Below, in pieces: positions 1-8,116 of a stretch of DNA of 64,000 bases. The position numbers and the translations under genes were made by a program. The DNA lies in the NCBI RefSeq assembly GCF_001995095.2, contig NZ_MTSD02000005.1, forward strand, positions 62,001 to 126,000. Reading direction: 5' to 3'. The notes under the pieces were generated by a model. That model was not told the origin of the DNA, made no database searches, and worked only from the letters and a program-made list of their open reading frames with translations. Source of the DNA: Oceanospirillum linum. Lineage in GTDB: Bacteria > Pseudomonadota > Gammaproteobacteria > Pseudomonadales > Halomonadaceae. Numbering within the stretch: the stretch's first letter is position 1; each line of letters opens with the position of its first letter.

Positions 1-288
1 GATGCCCTGAATCCAGTGGAGCCTGAGGTTGAGAAAAATCAGGACACTGAGCCGGGCGATCAAAAGAAAGTATCCGATCAGGATACAGCACCGGAGGTTA
101 AAACGGTTACCCCAACCAATACTGGTGGTCGCCGTTACTCTGCCAGTTTTTATCAGGCGATGCTGGAAGATGACGAAGACCAGCCGCAGACCTCGCAGGC
201 TGATTCCCAGAAGAATCTCAAGCAGCAGCCTGGGTTGCCCTGGACACTAACCGAAGAGGGCAAAAAAGGCTTGAAAGACGACGACTGA
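1..288 (+). CDS. C-terminal end of an unrecognised protein (cut by window edge)
   Basis: The reading frame is open from base 1 to a TGA at 286-288, so about 95 residues of a longer protein are visible; a GTG at 16 is in frame but no ribosome site supports it as a start. The segment is rich in Glu, Asp, Gln and Lys with little hydrophobic content, typical of a disordered tail, with one ordered-looking stretch (RRYSASFYQAMLED). It ends with an acidic KKGLKDDD. I do not recognise the family. It is followed by about 100 bp with a hairpin and then cobT on the same strand, so it may or may not belong to the cobalamin genes. Confidence 0.5.
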   Translation, partial: DALNPVEPEVEKNQDTEPGDQKKVSDQDTAPEVKTVTPTNTGGRRYSASFYQAMLEDDEDQPQTSQADSQKNLKQQPGLPWTLTEEGKKGLKDDD

Positions 289-353
289 TTCTTTCGAATC
301 TGATGCTATTGATGAGTCAGCCTGTCTTGCAGGTTCTTTATTCTTTTTAATAT

Positions 354-373
354 ACAGGCTGTGTTCAGCCTGT
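354..373 (+). terminator. Hairpin between the first gene and cobT
   Basis: An 8-bp perfect stem, ACAGGCTG and CAGCCTGT, closes a TGTT loop and is followed by TTATAAG. The U tract is weak, so it may be a poor terminator or just a leader hairpin 18 bases before cobT. I looked for a cobalamin riboswitch here and found no B12 box. Confidence 0.35.
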
Positions 374-391
374 TTATAAGCTGAGACCCCC

Positions 392-1483
392 ATGTTTTCT
401 ATCTCTCGAACAGACAAGCGACTGGCAGCACAGTTACAGGAAAAAATTGATACCAAAACCAAGCCACCAGGGTCTCTTGGACAGCTGGAATCGGTTGCGC
501 TCAAAGTGGGTCTGATTCAGCAAAGCCTGAGACCTGAGTTAAAACGGCCGCATATGTTAGTTTTTGCGGGTGACCACGGTGTTGCCCGAGAAGGTGTCAG
601 CCCCTTTCCTCAGGAGGTCACTCTTCAGATGGTGCTGAATTTTCTGAAGGGTGGTGCTGCAATTAATGTATTTTGTCGTCAGCATGATATTGAGCTGGAA
701 GTGGTTAACTCAGGCGTTGCCGGGGAGTTGCCAAAGCATCCTAAGTTGTATGATGCCTGCATTGCCCGTGGCACAGCCAGTTATCTCAATGGCGCAGCTA
801 TGACCGATGAGCAGGTTAAACAGGCGCTCCAGCGAGGTGCTGACCAAGTGGCTCGTGTTGCGGCCGGAGGCTGCAATGTTGTGGGATTTGGTGAGATGGG
901 AATTGGTAATACATCTTCCGCAGCCCTGTTAATGCATCAATTAACAGGAATTCCTCTGGTGGAGTGTGTCGGCCGGGGTACCGGACTTGACGAACAAGGC
1001 GTTCTGAAAAAGCTGGCAGTCCTGCAGCAGGCTTCAGCTTGTTATCTGGAAGACAATAACGGGAATAAAGACCATAATCCTCTACGGATTTTAGCCCGTT
1101 TCGGCGGCTTTGAGATCGCGATGATATGTGGCGCCATGTTAAAAGCTGCAGAGTTAAAAATGTTGGTATTGGTGGATGGTTTTATCGCTACCAGTGCTCT
1201 TTTGGTTGCTCAGACTCTGTACCCTGATGTATTGGATTATTGTGTATTTACGCATCAGTCTGATGAAAGTGGTCATCGCAAGATGCTGGGGCACCTGAAT
1301 GTGCAGCCACTGTTGCAGCTTGACCTTCGACTGGGGGAAGGCAGTGGTGTTGCTGTGGCTTATCCACTGATCGCTTCCTCGGTTGCTTTTCTGAATGAGA
1401 TGGCTTCGTTTGCCGATGCCGGGGTCAGTGGTGAAAATGTGGCTGCTGGCGAAAAAGGCAAGAGCGCCGGAAATGGCAACTGA
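392..1483 (+). CDS. cobT: Nicotinate-nucleotide--dimethylbenzimidazole phosphoribosyltransferase
   Basis: CobT moves phosphoribose from nicotinate mononucleotide to dimethylbenzimidazole, giving alpha-ribazole phosphate for the lower ligand of cobalamin; it acts in the cytoplasm. The protein is 363 aa, the usual length. Family landmarks are KTKPPGSLGQLE near residue 27, FAGDHGV near 60, FGEMGIGNTSSAA near 170 and, close to the end, LGEGSGVAVA, whose Glu (about residue 316) matches the known catalytic base. The ATG at 392 gives the standard N-terminus but has only a weak GAG upstream. The end overlaps cobS by 11 bp, so the two are probably translationally coupled. Confidence 0.95.
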   Translation: MFSISRTDKRLAAQLQEKIDTKTKPPGSLGQLESVALKVGLIQQSLRPELKRPHMLVFAGDHGVAREGVSPFPQEVTLQMVLNFLKGGAAINVFCRQHDIELEVVNSGVAGELPKHPKLYDACIARGTASYLNGAAMTDEQVKQALQRGADQVARVAAGGCNVVGFGEMGIGNTSSAALLMHQLTGIPLVECVGRGTGLDEQGVLKKLAVLQQASACYLEDNNGNKDHNPLRILARFGGFEIAMICGAMLKAAELKMLVLVDGFIATSALLVAQTLYPDVLDYCVFTHQSDESGHRKMLGHLNVQPLLQLDLRLGEGSGVAVAYPLIASSVAFLNEMASFADAGVSGENVAAGEKGKSAGNGN

Positions 1484-2261
1484 TTCTGAAACCGGTCATT
1501 TTTGGCGGTTTCAGTGGCAGCTTTTGCTTGCTGCTGTTGTTCTCTTTACCCGCATACCTATATGGAAAAAGATACCGGATGAAGCTCTGCAACTGAGTCG
1601 TGCTGCCCGCTTTCTGCCGGTGATTGGTATTTTAGTCGGTGGCTTAAGTGCGCTCTCTTTCCTTGGATTCTACGCTATCTGGCATAATAGCTGGTTAGCG
1701 CTTCTGTTGAGCACCATTGTCGGTATCTTGCTTACGGGTGCCTTCCATGAGGATGGCTTTGTGGATTCCTGTGATGGTTTTGGTGGTGGCTGGCAGAAAG
1801 AGCAAGTGCTCGCCATTATGAAGGATTCCCGTATAGGTACATATGGCGCTCTGGGCTTAGGTTTGATGCTGACCGTTAAGCTTTCAGCACTTCATCTGAT
1901 ACCTGTTGAGAGGGTGGCCTATGCTATTGTTTTGGGGCATACCCTGAGTCGAAGCTTCTCTGCCAGCTTTATGTATGGTTTGAGCTACGTCCGTGATGAG
2001 GCTGATCGGAAAATTTCCGGTCATAGCGACCAGTTGACGCTCAAGGAGTTAGCGTTTATCGCTGCTATCGGTTTATCCGGTCTTCTATTTCTCAGTATCC
2101 TGCACTCGGTCATTCTGTTACTGGTACTGTTTCTTTTACAGAGAGGGCTTCGTTGGTATTGGTCCCGGCGGATCGGGGGGTATACCGGCGACTGTCTCGG
2201 TGGAGCGCAGCAGTTAGCAGAAGCATTTATCTATCTTGTCCTCGCTGCTACTTTGAACTGA
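1473..2261 (+). CDS. cobS: Adenosylcobinamide-GDP ribazoletransferase (cobalamin synthase)
   Basis: CobS is an inner-membrane enzyme that joins adenosylcobinamide-GDP and alpha-ribazole (or its phosphate) to form cobalamin (phosphate). At 262 aa it is of normal size and shows several hydrophobic helices. The signature HEDGFVDSCDGFGGGW followed by EQVLAIMKDSRIGTYGALGL (residues about 85-125) carries the acidic Mg-binding residues of the family. I chose ATG 1473, 11 bp inside the end of cobT, because it places a short tail before FTRIP, as in relatives; a longer frame opens at 1395 but would run deep inside cobT. Confidence 0.93.
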   Translation: MATDSETGHFWRFQWQLLLAAVVLFTRIPIWKKIPDEALQLSRAARFLPVIGILVGGLSALSFLGFYAIWHNSWLALLLSTIVGILLTGAFHEDGFVDSCDGFGGGWQKEQVLAIMKDSRIGTYGALGLGLMLTVKLSALHLIPVERVAYAIVLGHTLSRSFSASFMYGLSYVRDEADRKISGHSDQLTLKELAFIAAIGLSGLLFLSILHSVILLLVLFLLQRGLRWYWSRRIGGYTGDCLGGAQQLAEAFIYLVLAATLN

Positions 2262-2281
2262 TGTGATTCAGGAAACCTTTT

Positions 2282-2926
2282 ATGATAACGAAGACCTGTG
2301 ATTACCTGCTGATTCGTCATCTTAAGCCTCAGGTCGATGCAGGGATCTGCTATGGGGCAACAGATCTTCCCGCAGAGGAGCTACCATCAACCGCCTGGCA
2401 GAAGCTGGGGCAACGTTGTGACCTACCTGTAATTTCAAGCCCATTACAGCGAGCATCAGAACTTGCCCGTTATATTGCTCAGTGCCGTGGTGCCGGTGCA
2501 TCACCCTATCTGGATGATCGCTGGCAGGAGTTGAATTTTGGGCACTGGGAAGGATTGAGCTGGCAGGATATAGGCCAGCACAGTGTTGAGCGTTGGCAGC
2601 AGAATCTGCTCAATTTTTCTTTCCCCGAAGGGGAATCTGCAAGCCTTATGCAGCAACGGGTGTTGGCCGCTTTCCATGACTGGCAGCGGCAGGCAACCGG
2701 AGGGGTTTTGGTGACTCATCTGGGGGTTATCCGCATGGTGCTGGGGCATGTGCTGCAGATCCCTTTTCAGCAACAGTTGGTGATACAGGTGGATTACCAA
2801 CAAGGAGCTTGGCTCAGGCAAAGCTGGCTGGAGGATATTACAGGGGAATATCAGGAAGGTTCTGCCCTATGGCAGCTTAAAGGTTTAAATCTGTCTGCAG
2901 AGGTTTTGTCAGCAAGCTTCACCTGA
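2282..2926 (+). CDS. cobC: Histidine phosphatase family protein, likely alpha-ribazole phosphatase
   Basis: This is a 214-aa member of the histidine phosphatase superfamily. The N-terminal motif is LIRHLKP (Arg12, His13, the phosphoenzyme His), with His in place of the more common RHG/RHT context only after Leu. LQRASELARY, FGHWEGLSW and VTHLGVIRMV provide the second Arg, the acid Glu and the second His. Its place 20 bp after cobS points to CobC, which removes the phosphate from alpha-ribazole phosphate or cobalamin phosphate. Without the neighbourhood it could only be called a phosphoglycerate-mutase-like phosphatase. Confidence 0.85.
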   Translation: MITKTCDYLLIRHLKPQVDAGICYGATDLPAEELPSTAWQKLGQRCDLPVISSPLQRASELARYIAQCRGAGASPYLDDRWQELNFGHWEGLSWQDIGQHSVERWQQNLLNFSFPEGESASLMQQRVLAAFHDWQRQATGGVLVTHLGVIRMVLGHVLQIPFQQQLVIQVDYQQGAWLRQSWLEDITGEYQEGSALWQLKGLNLSAEVLSASFT

Positions 2927-2989
2927 TATATGGATAGAAGGGCTGATGATTACACATGAAATTCGTCGATCTAGCTTTAAGGAATCTGA

Positions 2990-3664
2990 ATGACTGAGCG
3001 CGAAGGGGTTATAAAATACCGGTTGGATTACACCAAGACTGAGGCTTGCCCGTCCGAACCCCTTGAGGCGATACAGCAGTGGCGGCTGACTCTTTTTCAG
3101 CTGGCGTTGATCGGGCAAAGCCCCGACCGATATGGTGGTTTGGGGTATGGCAATATCAGTATCCGGCATGGGGATGGATTTATTATCAGCGGTACCCAGA
3201 CCGGAGGGGTGGAACAGTTGTCACCGGAGCATTACGCACTGGTCGAGTATTGCAACCCTTTAACAAACCATATTGTTGCCAAAGGTCCCGTGAAGCCTTC
3301 TTCCGAAGCTCTGACCCATGGTACGGTTTATGCGCTGGATGACACCATTCAGGCTGTTATTCATGTGCACAGTCCTGAGATTTGGTTGAATAGGGCGCGG
3401 CTTCAGATGGCTGAAACTCCGGCTGATGTGCCTTATGGCACACCTGAAATGGCCCAAGCGGTTAAAAATATCTGGCGGCAAGGGCTGCTGTCGCTCAACA
3501 CTGTATTCGCTATGGCTGGCCATGAAGACGGCGTAGTCAGTTTTGGCCGGGATATGAATGAAGCAGGTATGGCTATGCTGAATACTTTTCAGTGGGCCAG
3601 AACATTTGAGTTGAATGATGCAATTGAGACAGGGGAGCATCCTGCTGGTAGCCAGTACTTCTGA
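2990..3664 (+). CDS. Class II aldolase/adducin family protein
   Basis: A 224-aa protein with the zinc site of class II aldolases: Glu in SSEALTHG, the pair in VIHVHSPEIW and a later His in AMAGHEDGVVSFG. GNISIR near residue 55 and ISGTQTGG near 65 fit the phosphate-binding loops of FucA/RhaD-type enzymes. The start ATG 2990 has TAAGGA about 7 bases upstream. Such enzymes cleave or epimerise sugar phosphates, but the substrate cannot be read from sequence. It follows cobC by 63 bp on the same strand; a link to cobalamin is not established. The end is closed by a convergent hairpin. Confidence 0.85.
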   Translation: MTEREGVIKYRLDYTKTEACPSEPLEAIQQWRLTLFQLALIGQSPDRYGGLGYGNISIRHGDGFIISGTQTGGVEQLSPEHYALVEYCNPLTNHIVAKGPVKPSSEALTHGTVYALDDTIQAVIHVHSPEIWLNRARLQMAETPADVPYGTPEMAQAVKNIWRQGLLSLNTVFAMAGHEDGVVSFGRDMNEAGMAMLNTFQWARTFELNDAIETGEHPAGSQYF

Positions 3665-3727
3665 TCACCTGGCCGCTTTCCGGTTTATCGCCTGTTGGTT
3701 TTTTTGTGCAGACAGCATTTTGTTTAA

Positions 3728-3763
3728 GAGCCCCATACCCGTAAATTTGCGTGTATGGGGCTC
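3728..3763. terminator. Convergent hairpin between aldolase and metal permease genes
   Basis: GAGCCCCATAC (3728-3738) pairs perfectly with GTATGGGGCTC (3753-3763) across a 14-base loop. It lies between two converging genes, so it may stop transcription from both sides, but neither side has a strong U tract. Confidence 0.5.
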
Positions 3764-3786
3764 AGATTGGCACAGCGTTCGTTTTA

Positions 3787-4887
3787 TTATTTCGCTGATG
3801 ATGAGTTTAGTCCGAGGTCGGCACCATCGGTTTGCTTGGGTAGCTTGCTCCGTACATAGTTGATCATCAGAGCAACAAGAGCCAGTGCGGATATCACCAT
3901 CAGCCACTCCGGTAATAAATGTTCACTGGCAGCAAGTTGGGCGTTAATATCAATTTTAAAATAGTGGACCAGAGCATTAGTGGTTAACCCGGAGATAAAC
4001 GCAATACTAACGACACCACCCAGATAACAGGCAAGTGCTTTGCCACCCAGTTCCCGCTTAACAATTCCCAGCGTTGCCATATTCGTGGCAGGTCCCGCCA
4101 GCATAAACACCAGTACAGCACCGGGGGATATACCGGATAGTAATAAACCCGCTGCAACAGGTGTTGATGCAGTAGCGCAAATGTACATAGGAATACCTAC
4201 CAGCGCCATGACCACCATTGCGGTAAAACCACTGCCCCACTGAGTCAGAAACTGCTCCGGTACCCAGGTCAGTGTCATTGCAGCCAATATGAGGCCCACC
4301 ATAAGCCAGCCGGCCATATCGTTAAATATGTCGACAAAGGCATAGTGTTGTCCCTGAATAAAACGGTTCAACACATTTGGTTTTTGTTCCGGCTCACTGG
4401 ATTTAACGGAAGAACAGCCACTTTTTTTACTGCAGCAACCACCTGCTGCTTCGGTGCTTTTGTTCTCTGACCGCTTTTGATCCGGCTCATCGCAAAATAT
4501 TAATGTCATCAGGCCTGCGGTTATAGCACTCAGGATGGCGGCAATGGGGCGGATAATCGCCATAAAAGGTCCCAATAGCGCATAAGAAACAGGCACAGAG
4601 TCGACACCGGTCTCCGGTGTGGCAATCAGAAAAGATACGGTTGCACTTTTGGATGCCCCACTGCGCCTGAGGCTTATGGCTGCGGGAATAACGCTGCAGG
4701 AACATAAAGGCAAAGGCGCACCAAAAAGGGCCGCTTTTACGGTTGCGCTAACGCTGTCAGACCCAAGGTGTCGGGCGAGTGTGTCTGTGGAGACAAAACT
4801 ATGAATCAAGCCCGCAACAACCAGGCCTCCCAATAACCAGGGCGCAGCATCAAGGAAAAGGAGGTAGAAATTTTCAATAAGTAGCAT
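3787..4887 (-). CDS. SO_0444-type Cu/Zn efflux permease
   Basis: A 366-aa polytopic membrane protein of the DUF318/ArsP-like permease superfamily, closest by feel to the SO_0444 Cu/Zn efflux group. It has two hydrophobic halves, each with the family's Gly/Pro-rich loop (GAPLPLCSCSVIPAA near residue 55 and GIPMYICATASTPVAA near 225), separated by a cytosolic linker with a cysteine patch (CCSKKSGCSS) that may bind metal. The ATG at 4887 lies 14 bp inside the end of the merR gene and has AAGGA upstream; the longer open frame would overlap merR much further. Co-transcription with a metal-type MerR supports metal efflux, with the exact ion unknown. Confidence 0.85.
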   Translation of the reverse strand: MLLIENFYLLFLDAAPWLLGGLVVAGLIHSFVSTDTLARHLGSDSVSATVKAALFGAPLPLCSCSVIPAAISLRRSGASKSATVSFLIATPETGVDSVPVSYALLGPFMAIIRPIAAILSAITAGLMTLIFCDEPDQKRSENKSTEAAGGCCSKKSGCSSVKSSEPEQKPNVLNRFIQGQHYAFVDIFNDMAGWLMVGLILAAMTLTWVPEQFLTQWGSGFTAMVVMALVGIPMYICATASTPVAAGLLLSGISPGAVLVFMLAGPATNMATLGIVKRELGGKALACYLGGVVSIAFISGLTTNALVHYFKIDINAQLAASEHLLPEWLMVISALALVALMINYVRSKLPKQTDGADLGLNSSSAK

Positions 4888-5317
4888 GCTGTTTTTCCTT
4901 ATCTGGATGACCATCCGCCAGTGCGGTAAGAATTGTGCAGTGGCTGGCCGGTAAGGGGCCGCCACAGCAGGCATCAGTAATCTGCTTCAGCGCAGTGCGC
5001 ATCTGCTGTAACTCCTGAATTTTATTTTCGATTTCCATTAGCTTCTCTTCAGCAAAACGCTTTACTGTCTGACAGGTCTCCTGTTCCCGGTTGACCTCCA
5101 GATCCAGGAGTCCCGCAATATCCTTTAGGGAAAAACCAACGGCTTTGGCTCGCAGAATAAACTCAACCTGATTCCGGGCACTTTCCGGATACAGGCGATA
5201 ACCTGACTCTGAACGATTGGGTTCCGGGAGGAGGCCCTGCTTCTCATAAAAGCGCAGGGTTTCCACAGAAACACCGCTAGCTTTTGCTAATGAGCCAATT
5301 TTATAAGAACCGGACAT
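4874..5317 (-). CDS. MerR family metal-responsive regulator (ZntR/CadR-like)
   Basis: A 147-aa regulator. The N-terminal winged helix (YKIGSLAKASGVSVETLRFYEKQGLL) is followed by the second helix pair, a dimerisation helix (about residues 80-118) and a C-terminal metal loop with CCGG and a following HC. Cys in the dimer helix (ETCQTVKRF) matches the conserved ligand of the Zn/Cd/Pb branch. It probably activates its own operon with the downstream permease when metal is high, by twisting the 20-bp spacer of the promoter at 5344-5375. The product is cytoplasmic. The metal could be Zn, Cd, Pb or Cu; the CCGG..HC loop favours Zn-type. Confidence 0.9.
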   Translation of the reverse strand: MSGSYKIGSLAKASGVSVETLRFYEKQGLLPEPNRSESGYRLYPESARNQVEFILRAKAVGFSLKDIAGLLDLEVNREQETCQTVKRFAEEKLMEIENKIQELQQMRTALKQITDACCGGPLPASHCTILTALADGHPDKEKQHATY

Positions 5318-5343
5318 CTGGTTGACCTCTTCATTTTTCCAAA

Positions 5344-5375
5344 ATTATAAACCCTGTAGCTAACTATAGGGTCAA
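5344..5375 (-). promoter_or_regulatory. MerR-type promoter with 20-bp spacer and operator dyad
   Basis: On the minus strand, TTGACC (5375-5370) and TATAAT (5349-5344) are separated by 20 bp instead of 17. The spacer holds the dyad ACCCT-R-TAG, four bases, CTA-Y-AGGGT (5351-5372). This is the standard build of MerR-activated promoters and lies 27 bp before the merR start. Confidence 0.9.
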
Positions 5376-5505
5376 GGGTGAATTGATGCGATATGCTGAT
5401 GTGTTTGTCACCAGGAGCCGGGTGTGTACTGACTATTAACTGTCTGTGTACTTTGTATATTTCTGATACTCAGGGACATCTGGGGAAAAAATGGTTATCA
5501 GGGTT

Positions 5506-5532
5506 TTAAGTGAGGCTTATGGTTGCCGATAA
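5506..5532 (+). promoter_or_regulatory. Sigma-28 (FliA)-like promoter before an outer-membrane protein gene
   Basis: TTAAGTGA, then 11 bases, then GCCGATAA matches the FliA consensus TAAAGTTT-N11-GCCGATAA with an exact -10 box and exact spacing. The ATG of the barrel protein lies 72 bp further on. No flagellar genes are in the window, so this rests on sequence alone. Confidence 0.6.
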
Positions 5533-5604
5533 TTGTGTTAATCTAAAACCAAATCGGCAGGTCACACCTGCCGGGGATATAAGAATATAAACAGAGGTTA
5601 ACCG

Positions 5605-6123
5605 ATGAAGCATCGTATCATCGCCAGTACCCTAGCCGTAGCGGCTACCCTAGCTTCCATTCCATCTGAAGCGGCTCCGGTCTATCGCCAGGCAGGAGAC
5701 AGCAATCCGAGAGTTGATGTTTATCAGCAGTCTTATACTTATGCTGGTATTGATATGATGAGCTACAGTTATAGCGGAACAGCGACCGACTCCGGTAACT
5801 CTACCCGACTGACATTTGGACAGCGTTTCGAGGAGTTTGTATCTGCGGAAACCCAGTTGGCTGTAGGTGATGGCGCCCATGAGTACTCTGTTGGCGTTTA
5901 TGCCCGTGGCGCCCTGCCATTGGGCCGGCTTCAAATTAAAGGCTTAGTAGGGTTTGCTGCATCACAGTTTGATAATGCCGGTGTGGTTGAGAACGTAAAA
6001 AGTATCTCATACGGGGGCGGAGCTGAGCTGACGCTATGGCGTGATTGGTATTTTAATGCTGACTATATGAGTTATGACGAGTCACTGGATGCGATCAATA
6101 TTGGACTTGGTGTTCGTTTCTGA
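5605..6123 (+). CDS. Small outer-membrane beta-barrel protein, function unknown
   Basis: A 172-aa exported protein. A signal peptide (KHR, a hydrophobic core, then SEAAP around residue 23) precedes alternating polar/hydrophobic strands rich in Tyr, Gly and Ser, such as YSYSGTATDSG and YFNADYMSYD. It ends in GLGVRF with a C-terminal Phe, the usual BAM targeting signal of outer-membrane barrels. Eight strands would fit the length. The start has AGAGGT upstream. It stands alone between a possible sigma-28 promoter and a terminator. I do not recognise a specific family; OmpA/OmpX-like barrels are the nearest shape. Confidence 0.8.
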   Translation: MKHRIIASTLAVAATLASIPSEAAPVYRQAGDSNPRVDVYQQSYTYAGIDMMSYSYSGTATDSGNSTRLTFGQRFEEFVSAETQLAVGDGAHEYSVGVYARGALPLGRLQIKGLVGFAASQFDNAGVVENVKSISYGGGAELTLWRDWYFNADYMSYDESLDAINIGLGVRF

Positions 6124-6145
6124 TATAGCGCTGGTTATTTATTCA

Positions 6146-6176
6146 AAGAGTCAGCTTTGCTGGCTCTTTTTTGTTT
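6146..6176 (+). terminator. Terminator after the barrel protein gene
   Basis: AAAGAGTCAGC and GCTGGCTCTTTT form an imperfect stem around a short TTT loop, followed by a T run, 25 bases after the stop codon. Confidence 0.65.
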
Positions 6177-6222
6177 TGATGACGCATAAGTTAATTATGG
6201 AATTAAATTCAGGAGAGGATTT

Positions 6223-6876
6223 GTGTCTGAGTTATTTTTGTATTGGCCGGAATTCTTAACGGTTGTTGTTGTACATTTTTTGGCTGTTGCAAGTCCTGGG
6301 CCTGATTTTGCGGTTATTTTACGTCAAAGCCTTTGTGCCAGTAGTCGCTCAGGTGTCTGGACCGCTGTTGGAATAGGCAGTGGTATTCTGGTTCATGTTA
6401 CCTATTCTTTATTGGGGCTGGGTATTCTGATTGCTCAGTCGACCACGGCCTTTACGGTACTTAAAGTTTTAGGTGCGGCCTATCTGTTATGGGTTGGGTG
6501 GCAGTGCCTGAAAGCAAAACCATCCGATGAAGAGTCTGCAGATGGTCTTAGCCAGGATCGTGATGTAAATGCAGCAACAGCCTGGAAAGCCTGGCGTCTG
6601 GGTTTTCTGACTAACGTGCTGAATGCTAAGGCAACACTCTTTTTTGTATCTTTGTTTTCTGTCGTGATCAGCCCGGCGACTCCTGTCTGGATTCAAGGGT
6701 TTTATGGGGCGTGGATGACGGTGATGACCGGACTCTGGTTTACCGGGTTAGCTTTGTTTCTGTCCCGTGGACAGGTTCGTGCTTTCTTCAGAAGAATCAG
6801 CCACTGGATTGAACGTGTCACAGGTGTCGCTCTGATTGCACTGGCTGGCAAACTAGCCACTGCTTCCCAAGGGTAG
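6223..6876 (+). CDS. LysE/RhtB family amino-acid exporter
   Basis: A 217-aa inner-membrane protein with about six hydrophobic helices. The family signature VASPGPDFAVILRQSL (residues about 21-36) and GAAYLLWVGWQCLKAK (about 87-102) are clear, as is the NVLNAKATLFFVSLF stretch near 130-145. Members export amino acids such as homoserine, threonine or lysine, or small analogues; the substrate cannot be read. The start is GTG 6223, chosen because AGGAGAGG lies 5-12 bases upstream and the frame begins with the usual short N-terminus. It is a single-gene unit facing the convergent DUF1853 gene. Confidence 0.92.
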   Translation: MSELFLYWPEFLTVVVVHFLAVASPGPDFAVILRQSLCASSRSGVWTAVGIGSGILVHVTYSLLGLGILIAQSTTAFTVLKVLGAAYLLWVGWQCLKAKPSDEESADGLSQDRDVNAATAWKAWRLGFLTNVLNAKATLFFVSLFSVVISPATPVWIQGFYGAWMTVMTGLWFTGLALFLSRGQVRAFFRRISHWIERVTGVALIALAGKLATASQG

Positions 6877-6903
6877 TGTATTTGAAACACTGATATTATT
6901 GCG

Positions 6904-7878
6904 TTACAGCCTACTCCAAGGTAACGGAAGATAGCCGGGCCAGTTATCGGCAACAACAAAAAGCCGCTCTCCTGAGCGGTTTTCCAATAACATGCCTTCA
7001 GCTCCTATCTGTGGTTTTTTATTTTTCTTTCTGACTGCTGCCTCTGTGGCTTCCGGCGACGTTTTTAGTGCGCTGACCAGCCTCTCAGTGAGAACTGTTT
7101 CTGAGAGCCATTCCGGTGCCACAATAGGTGCCATCCAGTGAGGTTTGCGACAGACCCGCCACTGATAGTTTGTGCGCTGGTCTTTTTGTTTTAGCCATTG
7201 TTTCAGTGTGATCCATTGACCTTTCTGGTGATTTGGGTTCATACCCTCAGGCTCTGGTAATACGCCTTCCGCGGCAGAACCTGGGTAAAAAAGACAGCCC
7301 CGGGTCAAAGCACTGGATCGGTCAGGTATAAGATATACACCGTTTTCGCCTGTATGCTCTGATAGTTTTCGGCGCACTTCTTTGTCTTCAGACAAAGTCA
7401 GCTGCTGTGTGAAAAGCCGCTGCCACTTGTGCTCCATGCTATCCTGGCAGGCAGCGCCCAGCCAGTGGCTCCATTTTTCAGGTGATCCCCAGCCAGTTTG
7501 TGTACCCAGATAAAATTTAATTGCCAGTTCCAGGTGCCAGATTAATCCATCTCTGTGATCCAGAACCAAAACGTCAAACTCACCCAGAGTTCGTTGTTCT
7601 CCCTGAATGACAAGGTTGCTGGCCAGCAACTGCAAAGAAGGGTGTTGTCGGAAATAAAACAGCCATAACTGTTCGTGATAATGACCTAAGCGCTGAGCTT
7701 TTTTTCCGGATAAATAGGCTTCAATCGTTTTTGGGCATTGGTCAAGCTGTATTAAGCTATCCCAGTCAGGAGGGGGTATTTGCCAGCTTTCTGCAGTACA
7801 ATGGCACAGCTGCTGCGTGGTTAATAGCCAGACCAGATCCCTGACCGCCTGATGCTGAAATATTTCCGGTGAGTACAT
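6904..7878 (-). CDS. DUF1853 family protein
   Basis: A 324-aa soluble protein. The block GEFDVLVLDHRDGLIWHLELAIKFYL (about residues 118-143) is the hallmark of DUF1853; its pattern of acidic residues and Lys resembles a PD-(D/E)XK nuclease core, which is my inference. A Lys-rich patch follows near residue 285. No membrane segment or signal peptide is visible. Function is unknown. It is transcribed away from nadK, with about 238 bp between the two starts. Confidence 0.88.
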   Translation of the reverse strand: MYSPEIFQHQAVRDLVWLLTTQQLCHCTAESWQIPPPDWDSLIQLDQCPKTIEAYLSGKKAQRLGHYHEQLWLFYFRQHPSLQLLASNLVIQGEQRTLGEFDVLVLDHRDGLIWHLELAIKFYLGTQTGWGSPEKWSHWLGAACQDSMEHKWQRLFTQQLTLSEDKEVRRKLSEHTGENGVYLIPDRSSALTRGCLFYPGSAAEGVLPEPEGMNPNHQKGQWITLKQWLKQKDQRTNYQWRVCRKPHWMAPIVAPEWLSETVLTERLVSALKTSPEATEAAVRKKNKKPQIGAEGMLLENRSGERLFVVADNWPGYLPLPWSRL

Positions 7879-8116
7879 GGCATCTCTTACTTAGTAGTCG
7901 TTGCTTTTGGGTATTAGGCGTTGATTTTAGGGCTGTTAGCAGCAAATTTTGGTGATAGTTGATCCTTTTTCCGAGTATATCGGATGTTGTATATCTTCTC
8001 CGCATTTTGGAGAATATCCTACAGAGTATGCAAATACCGGGTTTTTGCCAGGTTATAACCGGCTTTTCTTTTTTTGGGAAGCTTACATCCACACCAAACG
8101 AATCATAAGACGGCAG

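Noticed and set aside
289-391. Cobalamin riboswitch before cobT
   Set aside because: No B12 box and the region is too short; only a simple hairpin is visible.
6933-6942. GCCGATAA on the minus strand, a possible sigma-28 -10 box
   Set aside because: It lies inside the 3' end of the DUF1853 gene and faces no minus-strand gene; no -35 match.
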